Origin: Planctomycetota bacterium
Lineage (GTDB): Bacteria; Planctomycetota; OFTM77
DNA length: 64,000 nucleotides
Assembly: GCA_029260795.1 (NCBI GenBank)
Contig: JAJDCO010000098.1
Span: 124,001 to 188,000, forward strand
Direction of reading: 5' to 3'
In this document: positions 52,431 to 60,755 of the stretch, piece by piece
How positions within the stretch are numbered: position 1 is the stretch's first letter
How the letters are laid out: every line of letters begins with the position of its first letter
Notes under the pieces: generated by a model
The model's database searches: none
Seen by the model: only the letters and a program-made list of their open reading frames with translations
Told to the model about the DNA's origin: nothing
Made by a program: the position numbers and the translations under genes

Positions 52431-55058
52431 ATGAAGAGCGATCGCGAATCACCGCGCGAGGAGGGCGATCCGGAGTCTCCGTACGGTAGGGACTCGTCTT
52501 CGGAATCGCATTTCCCGACGCGGCCGTTGGGCGAGGGCGCCCGGGACCCGAGCTGGTCGCGATCCGACGAGGGTTGCCCGGCTTCGATCGGGCCCTACGA
52601 GATCCTGGGCGTGCTCGGCGAAGGCGGCATGGGAACGGTCTACTTGGGCCGTCAGTCCGAGCCGATCGAGCGCGAGGTCGCCGTCAAGGTGATCAAGCTC
52701 GGCATGGACACCGAGGAGGTGCTGCGCCGTTTCGAGCTCGAGCGCCGCACGCTGTCGATGATGGATCACGAAGGCATCGCGCAAGTGCTCGATGCAGGAA
52801 CGACGGCGGAAGGCCGCCCCTACTTCGTGATGGAGCGCGTCGTCGGGCTTCCGATCACGGATCATTGTGATCGGGAGCAGCTGACGCTGCCGAGGCGCTT
52901 GGCGCTCTTCGTCGAGGTCTGCCGCGCGATTCAGCACGCGCACCAACGCGGCATCCTGCATCGGGACATCAAGCCCAACAACATCCTCGTCACGGTGCGC
53001 GACGGACGAGCGGTACCCAAGGTGATCGACTTCGGACTCGCCCGCGCCATGAGCCGGGACGACGAAGGCGGCACGACCATGACCCAGGCGGGCCAGATCC
53101 TCGGCACGCCCGCCTACATGAGCCCGGAGCAAGCGGACTACGGCGTCGACGATCTCGATTCCCGCTCCGACATCTACTCACTGGGCGTGCTGCTGTACGA
53201 GCTCCTCACGGGGTCCCGTCCTTTCGGTCACCGTCTGCGGACGGCGCGAGTCGCCGAGATTCAACGCATCCTGCGAGAAGAGGAGCCCGACAAGCCAAGC
53301 CGCCAGGTCGGGAGAGAGTCCAGTCTGAGCCAGAAGATCGCGCAACGGCGAGGAGACTCGACGCGGGGTCTCACACGCAGGCTTCAAGGAGATCTCGATT
53401 GGATCGTCATGAAGGCGATCTCGAAGGAGCGCGATCGCCGCTACTCCTCGGCCTCGGAGTTCGCGGCGGACATCGAGCGGGCTCAGCGAGGCGAGGCGGT
53501 GCTGGCCGGTCCGGCCTCGATGAGGTACCGGCTGAAGAAGCTGATCGCCCGTCATCGGACGGTCGTCGTCTCGAGCTCGATCGTGGTGCTCGCGATCCTG
53601 GTCGGAGCCGTGGCGGCGATCTGGCAGGCCTTTCGGGCCACCGACGCCGAAGCCGTGGCTCGGGCTTCGGCGGAATCGGAACGCACGCAGCGGTTGATCG
53701 CGGTTGCGGCGAGAGAAGAAGCGATCGCCTTGCGTGGGCAAGCGGAGGACGCGCTCGCCGAGGCCGAGGTCTCGCGCGACGCGGCCGAGGATGCCGCTGC
53801 GGCACTGGAGGCTGTCAATCAGTTCCTGCTCGACATGCTGCGTTCGGCGGACACGCGACAGGAAGGTCCCGACGTGCGGGTGGTTGACGTGCTCGACGAT
53901 GCTCGCCAGCGCATCCCCGAGCGCTTCGGCGATCGCCCCTCGATTGCGGCGCAGCTGTACGAGGCGATCGGGAACACCTATCGCACCCTGGCGCAGTCCG
54001 AGCGGGCGGAGGATTGCTATCGAGCGGCCGTCGCGATTCGGAGACAGGGGGACGACGTGGCAGCCTTGGCGGCCTCGTTGGGGACCTTGGCTGTCATCTT
54101 GCGTCAGGCGAGCCGCTCCGATGAGGCTCTCGCGCTCTATGAGGAGGTCCTCGCCATTCACGAGTCCACACCCATCGATCCGCGCGAGCGCGCCGTCGTG
54201 ACCTTCAACCTCGCGAATCTCTTCGTCGAGCGAGGGCAGCTCGCACGCGGGGAGGAGCTCTTCTTGGAGTCGCTGAAGCTTCACGAGGAGCAGTTTCCCG
54301 ACGATCCGGAGAAGCAAGGCTTCATGCATGCCGCCTTGGGTCGCCTCTCGAATGCCAAGGGCGAGGCCAAGCAGGCGGTCGGGCACTTCGAGCGCGCCGT
54401 CGATCAATTCCGAGCGGCCTATGACAAGCCGCATCCGTACCTCGCCGTCGCCTTGAGCGAGCTGTCAGGAGCGCTGGGCCTTGCAGGTCGAGATGAAGAG
54501 GCGCGCGACGTCTTGGATGAGACGGTGCAGATCGCCGAGGTCGTGCTCGGTCCCGAGCACATTCATCTCGCACAATACGTTCACAACCGAGCCATCTGCT
54601 CGATCAACCTCGATCAATGGGGGCGAGCCGAGGCGGATCTTCAGCGGGCGCTCGAGATCCTTGAAGGTCAGACGACGTCGGGCGCCGAGTTCCAGAGGGC
54701 ACTGGTCGAGCACGACCTGGGGCGCGCGCTCCTGCGACAGAAGCAATTCGCCGAGGCCGAGCCTCATTTAAGGTCCGCCCTGGGTAGCCTGGAGCGCCTC
54801 TTGCCTTCGAAGCATTGGCGGGTCAGCGCGGTCGCGGCTTCCCTCGGCGTCTGTGTGGGCAGTCAAGACCGGCTCGACGAGGCCGAGACGTTGATCAATC
54901 GAGCTCTCGACGATCTCCCCAGCGAGCCCATGCCGGTCGAGTACGTCGCGAGCGGCTACGACACGTTGATCGAGCTTTATCGCCGGCGAGGAGATGAGCC
55001 AAAGGCGAGTCGCTGGGAAGCGAGGAAGCGGTCGGACCCAAGGTTGCGAGGGAGGTAA
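52431..55058 (+). CDS. Transmembrane serine/threonine kinase with TPR C-terminus
   Basis: The 875-residue protein has a kinase domain at about 56-345: GEGGMGTVYLGR (63-74), Lys86, HRDIKPNNIL (177-186), DFGLARAMSRDD, TMTQAGQILGTPAYMSPEQA, followed by RRLQGDLDWIVMKAISKERD, typical of a widespread planctomycete kinase group. A span lies at about 377-398 (SIVVLAILVGAVAAIWQAF). A coiled coil (REEAIALRGQAEDALAEAEV) leads into TPRs (about 510-850; ALAASLGTLAVILRQASRSD, LSGALGLAGRDEEARDVLDE). ATG 52431 has GGAGGAA at 7-base spacing; the in-frame GTG at 52362 lacks one. Unlike the other three kinases it has no adjacent sigma gene. Confidence 0.93.
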   Translation: MKSDRESPREEGDPESPYGRDSSSESHFPTRPLGEGARDPSWSRSDEGCPASIGPYEILGVLGEGGMGTVYLGRQSEPIEREVAVKVIKLGMDTEEVLRRFELERRTLSMMDHEGIAQVLDAGTTAEGRPYFVMERVVGLPITDHCDREQLTLPRRLALFVEVCRAIQHAHQRGILHRDIKPNNILVTVRDGRAVPKVIDFGLARAMSRDDEGGTTMTQAGQILGTPAYMSPEQADYGVDDLDSRSDIYSLGVLLYELLTGSRPFGHRLRTARVAEIQRILREEEPDKPSRQVGRESSLSQKIAQRRGDSTRGLTRRLQGDLDWIVMKAISKERDRRYSSASEFAADIERAQRGEAVLAGPASMRYRLKKLIARHRTVVVSSSIVVLAILVGAVAAIWQAFRATDAEAVARASAESERTQRLIAVAAREEAIALRGQAEDALAEAEVSRDAAEDAAAALEAVNQFLLDMLRSADTRQEGPDVRVVDVLDDARQRIPERFGDRPSIAAQLYEAIGNTYRTLAQSERAEDCYRAAVAIRRQGDDVAALAASLGTLAVILRQASRSDEALALYEEVLAIHESTPIDPRERAVVTFNLANLFVERGQLARGEELFLESLKLHEEQFPDDPEKQGFMHAALGRLSNAKGEAKQAVGHFERAVDQFRAAYDKPHPYLAVALSELSGALGLAGRDEEARDVLDETVQIAEVVLGPEHIHLAQYVHNRAICSINLDQWGRAEADLQRALEILEGQTTSGAEFQRALVEHDLGRALLRQKQFAEAEPHLRSALGSLERLLPSKHWRVSAVAASLGVCVGSQDRLDEAETLINRALDDLPSEPMPVEYVASGYDTLIELYRRRGDEPKASRWEARKRSDPRLRGR

Positions 55059-55320
55059 CGAGAGGGCGTCGACCTCGCCGGGCACCGAGCCGCTGACGAC
55101 ATTCGTCGCGTGAGACCGATTGCGTTGAGCCGCCTCGACCGAGTCCGCGGTGTCGGGATCGTGATGGCGCGGAGGCCGATGGCGCCGCTTCAGGGCGGGC
55201 ACGCGAGTCAATTCCGCAACGCCGGATCGTCTGCCAACGTCACCCCAGGTTGCGCTCCGGCTTCTCCGTCGCTGACCTGGGGCTGAATGATGTCGGCCCT
55301 TCAGGCCGGGCGGCGGTTGC
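55059..55320. other. Convergent intergenic region, no gene seen
   Basis: These 262 bases lie between the ends of the kinase (plus) and the esterase (minus). Several short GC-rich inverted segments occur, but none is a clear terminator and no open frame looks real. Confidence 0.4.
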
Positions 55321-57210
55321 CTACCGCCGATCCGTTCGGAACGGCGACGCGGGGAGCTGCGTCGTGAGGTCGGCCTCTTCGGGCGTGTTGGCCCAGGCGT
55401 ATCGGACGGCTTTGGGATGGGGGATGTCGTCGTGCCACACCAGCACCGTGGTCGCGCTGTCGATCTGGGCCTGCGCCGGAATAAAGCCGCCCTGGGCGCC
55501 GGCGATGACGAATCCGCCGAGCCCTCTCTCGCGCGCACTCTTCAAAGGGCTACCGAAGGTCTCGAAGTGAACGCGCACTCGGCCGCCCTCGAGGAACTCG
55601 GCGCCTCGATAGATCGGGCCGCCGGCCGACAGGCCCGGCTCGCCATAGACCGTGCTGCGTGCCCAGCGGGCCGCTCGCTGTCCCACCTCGAGCTTCCGGC
55701 GCGGGTGGATGTCGCGCGCGTCGCCGAGGCCGAGGGTCACGATGAGGCCGGTGTTCTCGAGCGCCCGGTAGGCATCGAGCTGGCCTTCACGCAGTCGCGG
55801 CCAATCCCAAGTGGAGCGATCATCGTTCTCGGCGAACTCGGGAAGCTGCACGATCAAGAACGGCATCTTCGGTGCGTCGAAGCGGGCTCGCCAGTCGCCG
55901 ATCATGGCCTCCAGCAATCCGCCGTACTCGTGCGACTTGCCGCGGAAGGCGTTGTTCTCGCCCTGATACCACAGCGCACCCCGGAACCGCAGCGGCTCGA
56001 GGGGATGGATCATTCCGTTGGACAGGGCCGACGGACGCTGCTGGGGTCCGGGCGGCGAGAGGTTCGAGACGATGCGGTAGTGCCAGGGGCCGGACAAGGC
56101 GAGGCTCGCGCCCGGCTCGGCGGGTGCCAGGAACATCTGCTTCGGATCGCCGACGAATCCCCCGGGGCCGGCGCCGTCTCGGACGCGCACGGCGAGGACG
56201 GCCTCCTCGGCGGTGGTCAGCTCGGCCGGCACCGTGTAACGGCGCTCGGCGCGCCAGTCGTCGATGCCGCCGATGCGACGTCCGGCAAAGTACGTCTCAT
56301 CCTCGTCGTCGATGTTGCCGAGTGACACTGTCAGCGCTTGGCCGCGCCAAGCTTCCGGAATGATGATCGTGCGCCGAAACCAGACGACGCCATCGAGGTC
56401 GGGATGTCCGAGATCCTCGTAGCGCGCCGGTAGGGCGGCCGGCTCCCACTCGGCGAGGTCGGCGCTCGCGCCGGCGAAGCGCTCGACGTTCGTCTCGAGC
56501 GCGGCGGCGTAACGTCGCTGCTCCTCCAACACGCGCGCCGCCTGCGGGCAAGCTTCGAGCGCGGCTTGCCGCGTCCAGGCTTCCACGGTGCTCCCGCCCC
56601 AGCTCACGTTGACGAGCCCGATCGGGACACCCAATGTCTCGTGCAGGTCGCGCCCGAAGTAGAAGGCGGCGGCCGAGAAGGAGCCGACGGTCTCGGGCGA
56701 GCACACCGTCCAGTCACCGGGCAAGTCGTCCTGCGGCTCGGTCGTCGATCGCTGCGCGCCGGTGAACATGCGGATCCGCGGCAGGTCGGCCGCTGCCTTG
56801 GCCGCCTCGAAGCCCTCGGAGCTCTGCACTCGCCAAACCATGTTCGATTGACCCGAGCACAGCCATACTTCGCCGACGAGCACGTCCGAGAGCACGATCT
56901 CGTTCTCGGCGCCGCGGATCGTCAGCGGGCGAGGATCGGCGCTCGCCTCCAGCGAACCGAGCGAGACGCGCCATCGGCCGTCAGCCCGCGCCAGTGTCGT
57001 TCGCGTGCGATCGGCGAAGGTCACGGTCACCGACTCGCCCGCATCGGCCCAGCCCCAGATCACGGCGGGCTCGCCGCGCTGCAGCACCAGGTGATCGGAC
57101 AGGATCGCGGGGACGCGCACGTCGGCGAGGAGGGGGGCGGCCAAGGCGACCCACGTCAGCACGACGAACAGGCAACGGCAAGATCGGCTCTTCACGATCG
57201 GTGCTTCCAT
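55321..57210 (-). CDS. Sialate O-acetylesterase-like secreted esterase
   Basis: The 629-residue product has a signal peptide (LFVVLTWVALAAPLLADV) and an N-terminal beta domain (DHLVLQRGEPAVIWGWADAG). The SGNH-type catalytic core has GQSNM with Ser122 in VGEVWLCSGQSNMVWRV and the distal dyad in LGDARDIHPRRKLEVGQR. LGVPIGLVNVSWGGSTVEAW and GALWYQGENNAFRG are family signatures. A galactose-binding-like domain is inserted between them (EWEPAALPARYEDLGHPDL to LAVRVRDGAGPGGFVG). It probably removes acetyl groups from polysaccharide-linked sugars outside the cytoplasm. It follows a RidA-like gene on the same strand, 102 bases away. Confidence 0.94.
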   Translation of the reverse strand: MEAPIVKSRSCRCLFVVLTWVALAAPLLADVRVPAILSDHLVLQRGEPAVIWGWADAGESVTVTFADRTRTTLARADGRWRVSLGSLEASADPRPLTIRGAENEIVLSDVLVGEVWLCSGQSNMVWRVQSSEGFEAAKAAADLPRIRMFTGAQRSTTEPQDDLPGDWTVCSPETVGSFSAAAFYFGRDLHETLGVPIGLVNVSWGGSTVEAWTRQAALEACPQAARVLEEQRRYAAALETNVERFAGASADLAEWEPAALPARYEDLGHPDLDGVVWFRRTIIIPEAWRGQALTVSLGNIDDEDETYFAGRRIGGIDDWRAERRYTVPAELTTAEEAVLAVRVRDGAGPGGFVGDPKQMFLAPAEPGASLALSGPWHYRIVSNLSPPGPQQRPSALSNGMIHPLEPLRFRGALWYQGENNAFRGKSHEYGGLLEAMIGDWRARFDAPKMPFLIVQLPEFAENDDRSTWDWPRLREGQLDAYRALENTGLIVTLGLGDARDIHPRRKLEVGQRAARWARSTVYGEPGLSAGGPIYRGAEFLEGGRVRVHFETFGSPLKSARERGLGGFVIAGAQGGFIPAQAQIDSATTVLVWHDDIPHPKAVRYAWANTPEEADLTTQLPASPFRTDRR

Positions 57211-57312
57211 CTCAGGACTCGGTTCGGTCGCAGCAACGATTGGGGACCGCTTTTCAGAACAGGCTACGCGCGACGTCCTCTTCGAGAGGACCTTCGAAAT
57301 CATGAAGGCCTG

Positions 57313-57732
57313 TCAGTCCGCGACGGCGATGCCTTCGACCTCGAACCGGGCGCCGCGTAGCAGTGTGCCGGATCCGATGAAGGCGCGCGCCGGGAAGTTG
57401 CCGTCGAAACGCTTCCGATAGGCGTCGTTGAAGGTCGCGTACAGCTCGACGTCGGAACAGAAGACGCGCACGTGAACGAGGTCGGCCATCGTGAAGCCGG
57501 CGCGCTCGATCGTCGCCTGGAAGGAGTCCATGACGGCCTCGGCCTCGACGGCCGGGTCGGGAGGTGCCACGCCGGTCACGGGATCGAGGCCCAGGTGTCC
57601 GGCGACGTACAGCGTGTCCCCGACCTGGACGGCGTTGTTGAAGGGCAGGTCCGGATTGCTCGCGGGCGTGATCTTGCGCGGTCCGTGACAGCCGGCGGCC
57701 AGCAAGAGGCCAAGGAGAAGGAGGCGCTTCAT
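57313..57732 (-). CDS. RidA-family lipoprotein
   Basis: The 139-residue product has a lipoprotein signal (RLLLLGLLLAAGC, Cys15) and then a complete RidA/YjgF domain: PFNNAVQVGDTLYVAGHLGL, AVMDSFQATIERAGFTMADL, VHVRVFCSDVELYATFNDAY and NFPARAFIGSGTLLRGARFE, with the conserved PAR arginine. Cytosolic RidA hydrolyses reactive enamine/imine intermediates; a lipidated version would act in the periplasm or at the surface, so its substrate may differ. It precedes the sialate O-acetylesterase-like gene on the same strand. Confidence 0.92.
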   Translation of the reverse strand: MKRLLLLGLLLAAGCHGPRKITPASNPDLPFNNAVQVGDTLYVAGHLGLDPVTGVAPPDPAVEAEAVMDSFQATIERAGFTMADLVHVRVFCSDVELYATFNDAYRKRFDGNFPARAFIGSGTLLRGARFEVEGIAVAD

Positions 57733-58060
57733 GGGGCGATTTCCTTTCGTGCTCGATCGAACCCGCAGAGAGTATCAAATGGGAGCGGTGATTCGGGACG
57801 GGCTGTTCGGCTCGTTCCGGGACCTCCTTTGGGCGGAAGCGTCAGCTCCGCGGCCCTTTCTCGTGAATCGTCGATTGATCACCGATGAGGGGCCGCTTTG
57901 CGGACGCACTCCGGCTCTTCGCTTTGCGGACGCACTCCAGCTCTTCGCTTTGCGGACGCACTCCAGTTTTTTTCCGAAGATCGAGGCGGCGGCGGCTTCC
58001 AGTGGGTGGAGGTGCCTTGGGTGCCTTCGCGAAGCCCCGCTCTCCCCTCGAGTCAAGAGC
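57733..58060. other. Divergent intergenic region containing tandem repeats
   Basis: This 328-base stretch separates the RidA-like gene (minus) and the fused sigma factor (plus). It contains the three-unit 26-bp tandem repeat listed separately, ending in a T-tract at 57962-57972. The frame of the sigma gene is open through the region, but the translation is not protein-like and the repeat is read in three phases, so the start was placed at 58061. Confidence 0.55.
57896..57966. repeat. 26-bp tandem repeat, three units
   Basis: Units lie at 57896-57921, 57922-57947 and 57948-57966 (last one partial). Each begins CTTTGCGGACGCACTCC and the first two end GCTCTTCG, with one G/A difference. The final unit runs into a T-tract. 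The core GCGGACGCACTCC also occurs at 2204, so it is a dispersed family rather than a local accident. Confidence 0.85.
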
Positions 58061-60496
58061 ATGTCGAACGAGACCTTCGAAGCACACGTGCGAGATCATC
58101 ATCAGGCGGTGTACGCCTCGGCGCGCCGGGTCACCGGCAACGACGCCGATGCGGCGGACGTCACGCAGCAGGTGTTCTTGCGCGTGCTCGAAGGTCGACT
58201 GACCCTTCCTGCCGGGGAGGCGGCCGAGCGGGTGCTTCGTTGGTGGGCCGTGCGAACGGCCCTCACGCTCAGGCGCGCCGCCGATCGCCGGCGCCGTCGA
58301 GAGGATCGCCACGCCATGAACCGAACCGACGCCACGTCCCCCGAACCGACTCTCGAAACCCAGGAGCAACGGCATCGCCTTTGGGCGCTCATCGATGCGC
58401 TTCCGCGCGAGCTCCGGGTTCCCTTGGTGCTGCGGTTCCACGAGGAGCAGTCCTATGCCCAGATTGGCGGTCACCTCGCGATCGCCGAAAGCACCGCCCA
58501 CGAGCGTGTGCGCAAGGCCCTCGCCGCCCTCCGGGCGCGGCTCGCCGGCGCCGGCTTGGCCGCCTGGGCCGCGAGCCTGGAGGGTCGCATCGCGCAGGCC
58601 CAGCCCGTGGCTCCCGCATCGGCGCTTCGTGATCGGCTGCTCGAGCTGGCGAGCCCGGTGGCGAGCTCGACGGCGAAGCTGGTGGGTTGGCTCGGCGTGG
58701 GCGTGCTCGCGGTCGGGTTGACTTGGACGCTGCCTCAGCTCTGGCCCGAGCTGCGTGGGGATGGAGCCACGGAATCGGAAGGAGCCTCGGAGCTCGCGGA
58801 GGCATCGGCCCGAGTCTCGGAAGGTTCCTCGGTGGCTGCGATCGCTGCCGAGCCGAAATCGATCGAGTCTTCCGTGCGACCAGTGCCCCACGAGAAGGAG
58901 GTCGCGTCCCAGGACGAGCCTCGTCCGAGATCGCGGGTGACGGACGTGACGGGTTGGGTCGAGGGACGGATCCGCTTCGGGTCCGAGCCGGTCGCGGGCG
59001 CCGAGGTCAGCGTCATCTCGGCCGAACGCCAAGGCAAGATGGCGCGCTACGGAACGAAGGGGCTGACGGACGACACCGGTCGCTTTCGAATCCGCGTCGA
59101 GGTGGCGCCCGACGGCGGCCACTATCACATCCTGGCCACGCATGCCGATCTCGCGAGCTGGCGCAGCGATCGCCGCCTCGTGCAGCCCGATGAGACGACC
59201 GACTTCGGTGAGGTCGAGGTCGTGGCGGCTCCGGACGAGCGGCCCGGACGCTTCGTGTTGCAGATCGAGCTGGTGGATCCGAACGGAGCTCCTCTGGCGG
59301 ACGCGAAGGTGCGCCTAGAGCGGATTCGATCCATCGAGCCCGAGGTGAAGCCGCGCGCCACCTACTGGTGGACGCACGAGCGTCACGAGCTCGAGACCGA
59401 TGCCGTGACCGATCAGTACGGCATCGCGCGACTCGAAGGGCAATGGCTCGGACGCAAGCGGCTCGAGATCGATCCGGCGGGCAAGTCACTCGCGACGGAG
59501 AGCCGCCGGTTGGTGATCTCCGAGGAAGGGCCTCAAGCGCTGCCGATCTGGCTCGAGGCGCCGCGCGCGATCGCAGGGCAGGTTCGGATGCTCGACGGCA
59601 GTGTCCCGCGAGGCAGCCTGCAGGTCACCGATGCCGAGCGTCGTCTCTGGCGCTATGGCAGTCTGGAACCCGACGGCCGTTTTCACGTCGGCGGTCTGGC
59701 GCCCGGTGCGTGGCAGCTCATGGTCGAGGGCAAGGGCTGCTCGAAGGCGGTCGAGATCGTCGAAGCCGGCGAGCTCGATGTCACGATCGTGCTGAAGCCG
59801 GAGGGCGAGCTCCGCGATGTCGGCAACCACGCGGCCGAGATCCACGGACGCATTGTCCGAGCGAGCGACGGCAGCCCCGTGAGCGTCGCGGACTGGTTCG
59901 CGGTCGACGTGGACCGTGTCGATGTGCCGGAAGGCGTCGACGTGACGCGCGACCTGTTGCCGAATCTCCTCTTTCCGCCGCCCGTTCAGCGGGCCGTCGG
60001 CCCCGAGGAGCCGCCACTCACGGATCGCTTCGACCTGACTGGGCTGACGCCCGGTCACTACGTCGTGCGCTTGGAGGTCGAGCCCGCAGCGCTGTGGGTC
60101 ACGATGCCGATTGAGCTCGGCGAGCGCGAGATCCGGACCGACGTGATCCTCGAAGCCCACGCGCCGGCGAAGGTGCGGGGGCGGGTAAGCAGCGAGGATG
60201 GAGCCGTCGAGGCTCTCGTCATGGTGACGGGTGTCGGTCCCCACTCGGACGAAGTGATTCGCCAAGCCGACGCGCTGAATCGAAGCGCTGACGGGCGAGG
60301 CTTCCTCACCGTGAACGCCAGCGAGCGCCGCTCGAGAGACAGTCGCTACGAGCAGAGGGGTCTCCCGCCGAGCATCGACTTTCGCTTCGTCGCGCTCCAT
60401 CCCGACTACGAGCCGGAGATCAGCGAGGTGGTTCGGTTGGAAGCGGGCGAAGAACGCACGTTGGACATGAAGTTCCGAGTGCGTCGGCGAGATTGA
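58061..60496 (+). CDS. ECF sigma factor fused to membrane span and extracytoplasmic domains
   Basis: The 811-residue protein starts as an ECF sigma: region 2 about 5-85 (HHQAVYASARRVTGNDADAA, DVTQQVFLRVLEGRLTLPAG) and region 4 about 105-162 (LPRELRVPLVLRFHEEQSYA, IAESTAHERVRKALAALRAR). After a linker, a membrane span lies at 206-224 (KLVGWLGVGVLAVGLTWTL). A Ser/Glu-rich stalk follows, then about 550 residues of beta-sandwich repeats resembling carboxypeptidase regulatory-like/Ig-like domains (WVEGRIRFGSEPVAGAEVSV, VRGRVSSEDGAVEALVMVTG). The sigma part would stay at the inner membrane unless released. The ribosome-binding site is weak (AAGAGC before the ATG at 58061). No anti-sigma gene is nearby, so the fusion itself may be the control. 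Confidence 0.9.
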   Translation: MSNETFEAHVRDHHQAVYASARRVTGNDADAADVTQQVFLRVLEGRLTLPAGEAAERVLRWWAVRTALTLRRAADRRRRREDRHAMNRTDATSPEPTLETQEQRHRLWALIDALPRELRVPLVLRFHEEQSYAQIGGHLAIAESTAHERVRKALAALRARLAGAGLAAWAASLEGRIAQAQPVAPASALRDRLLELASPVASSTAKLVGWLGVGVLAVGLTWTLPQLWPELRGDGATESEGASELAEASARVSEGSSVAAIAAEPKSIESSVRPVPHEKEVASQDEPRPRSRVTDVTGWVEGRIRFGSEPVAGAEVSVISAERQGKMARYGTKGLTDDTGRFRIRVEVAPDGGHYHILATHADLASWRSDRRLVQPDETTDFGEVEVVAAPDERPGRFVLQIELVDPNGAPLADAKVRLERIRSIEPEVKPRATYWWTHERHELETDAVTDQYGIARLEGQWLGRKRLEIDPAGKSLATESRRLVISEEGPQALPIWLEAPRAIAGQVRMLDGSVPRGSLQVTDAERRLWRYGSLEPDGRFHVGGLAPGAWQLMVEGKGCSKAVEIVEAGELDVTIVLKPEGELRDVGNHAAEIHGRIVRASDGSPVSVADWFAVDVDRVDVPEGVDVTRDLLPNLLFPPPVQRAVGPEEPPLTDRFDLTGLTPGHYVVRLEVEPAALWVTMPIELGEREIRTDVILEAHAPAKVRGRVSSEDGAVEALVMVTGVGPHSDEVIRQADALNRSADGRGFLTVNASERRSRDSRYEQRGLPPSIDFRFVALHPDYEPEISEVVRLEAGEERTLDMKFRVRRRD

Positions 60497-60509
60497 AGTG
60501 CGGCAACGG

Positions 60510-60656
60510 AGGGCGGACTTCAGTCCGCTGGAGGGTCCCTCCGAACGTTCGTTGATCCCCGGGCGACTTCATCGCCCCGGAGGGCGGACTTCACTTCAGC
60601 CCGCTGGGCGCGCTCTCCGAACGTTCGTCGATCTCCGGGCGATCTCATCGATCGTG
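60510..60656. repeat. Tandemly duplicated hairpin repeat
   Basis: Two ~71-76-base direct copies (60510-60580 and 60581-60656) each start GGAGGGCGGACTTCA and share CTCCGAACGTTCGT. Copy 1 contains GCGGACT-TC-AGTCCGC (60515-60530) and GGGCGA-cttca-TCGCCC hairpins. A further hairpin CCCGACT-GA-AGTCGGG lies at about 60711-60726. They occupy the gap between two convergent genes and may end transcription or be a REP-like family. Confidence 0.7.
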
Positions 60657-60755
60657 AAGATCAGGCGCGGCGCGGCTCGATCGCGCGAAGCCGAGGCGAA
60701 CGACCTCCCACCCGACTGAAGTCGGGCCTCCGAAATGCCTCCGAAGGACGGCCTC

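Noticed and set aside
57731..58060. N-terminal extension of the fused sigma factor from 57731
   Set aside because: The frame is open but runs through the 26-bp tandem repeat and overlaps the divergent RidA start; the translation is not protein-like, and sigma region 2 begins right after Met at 58061.
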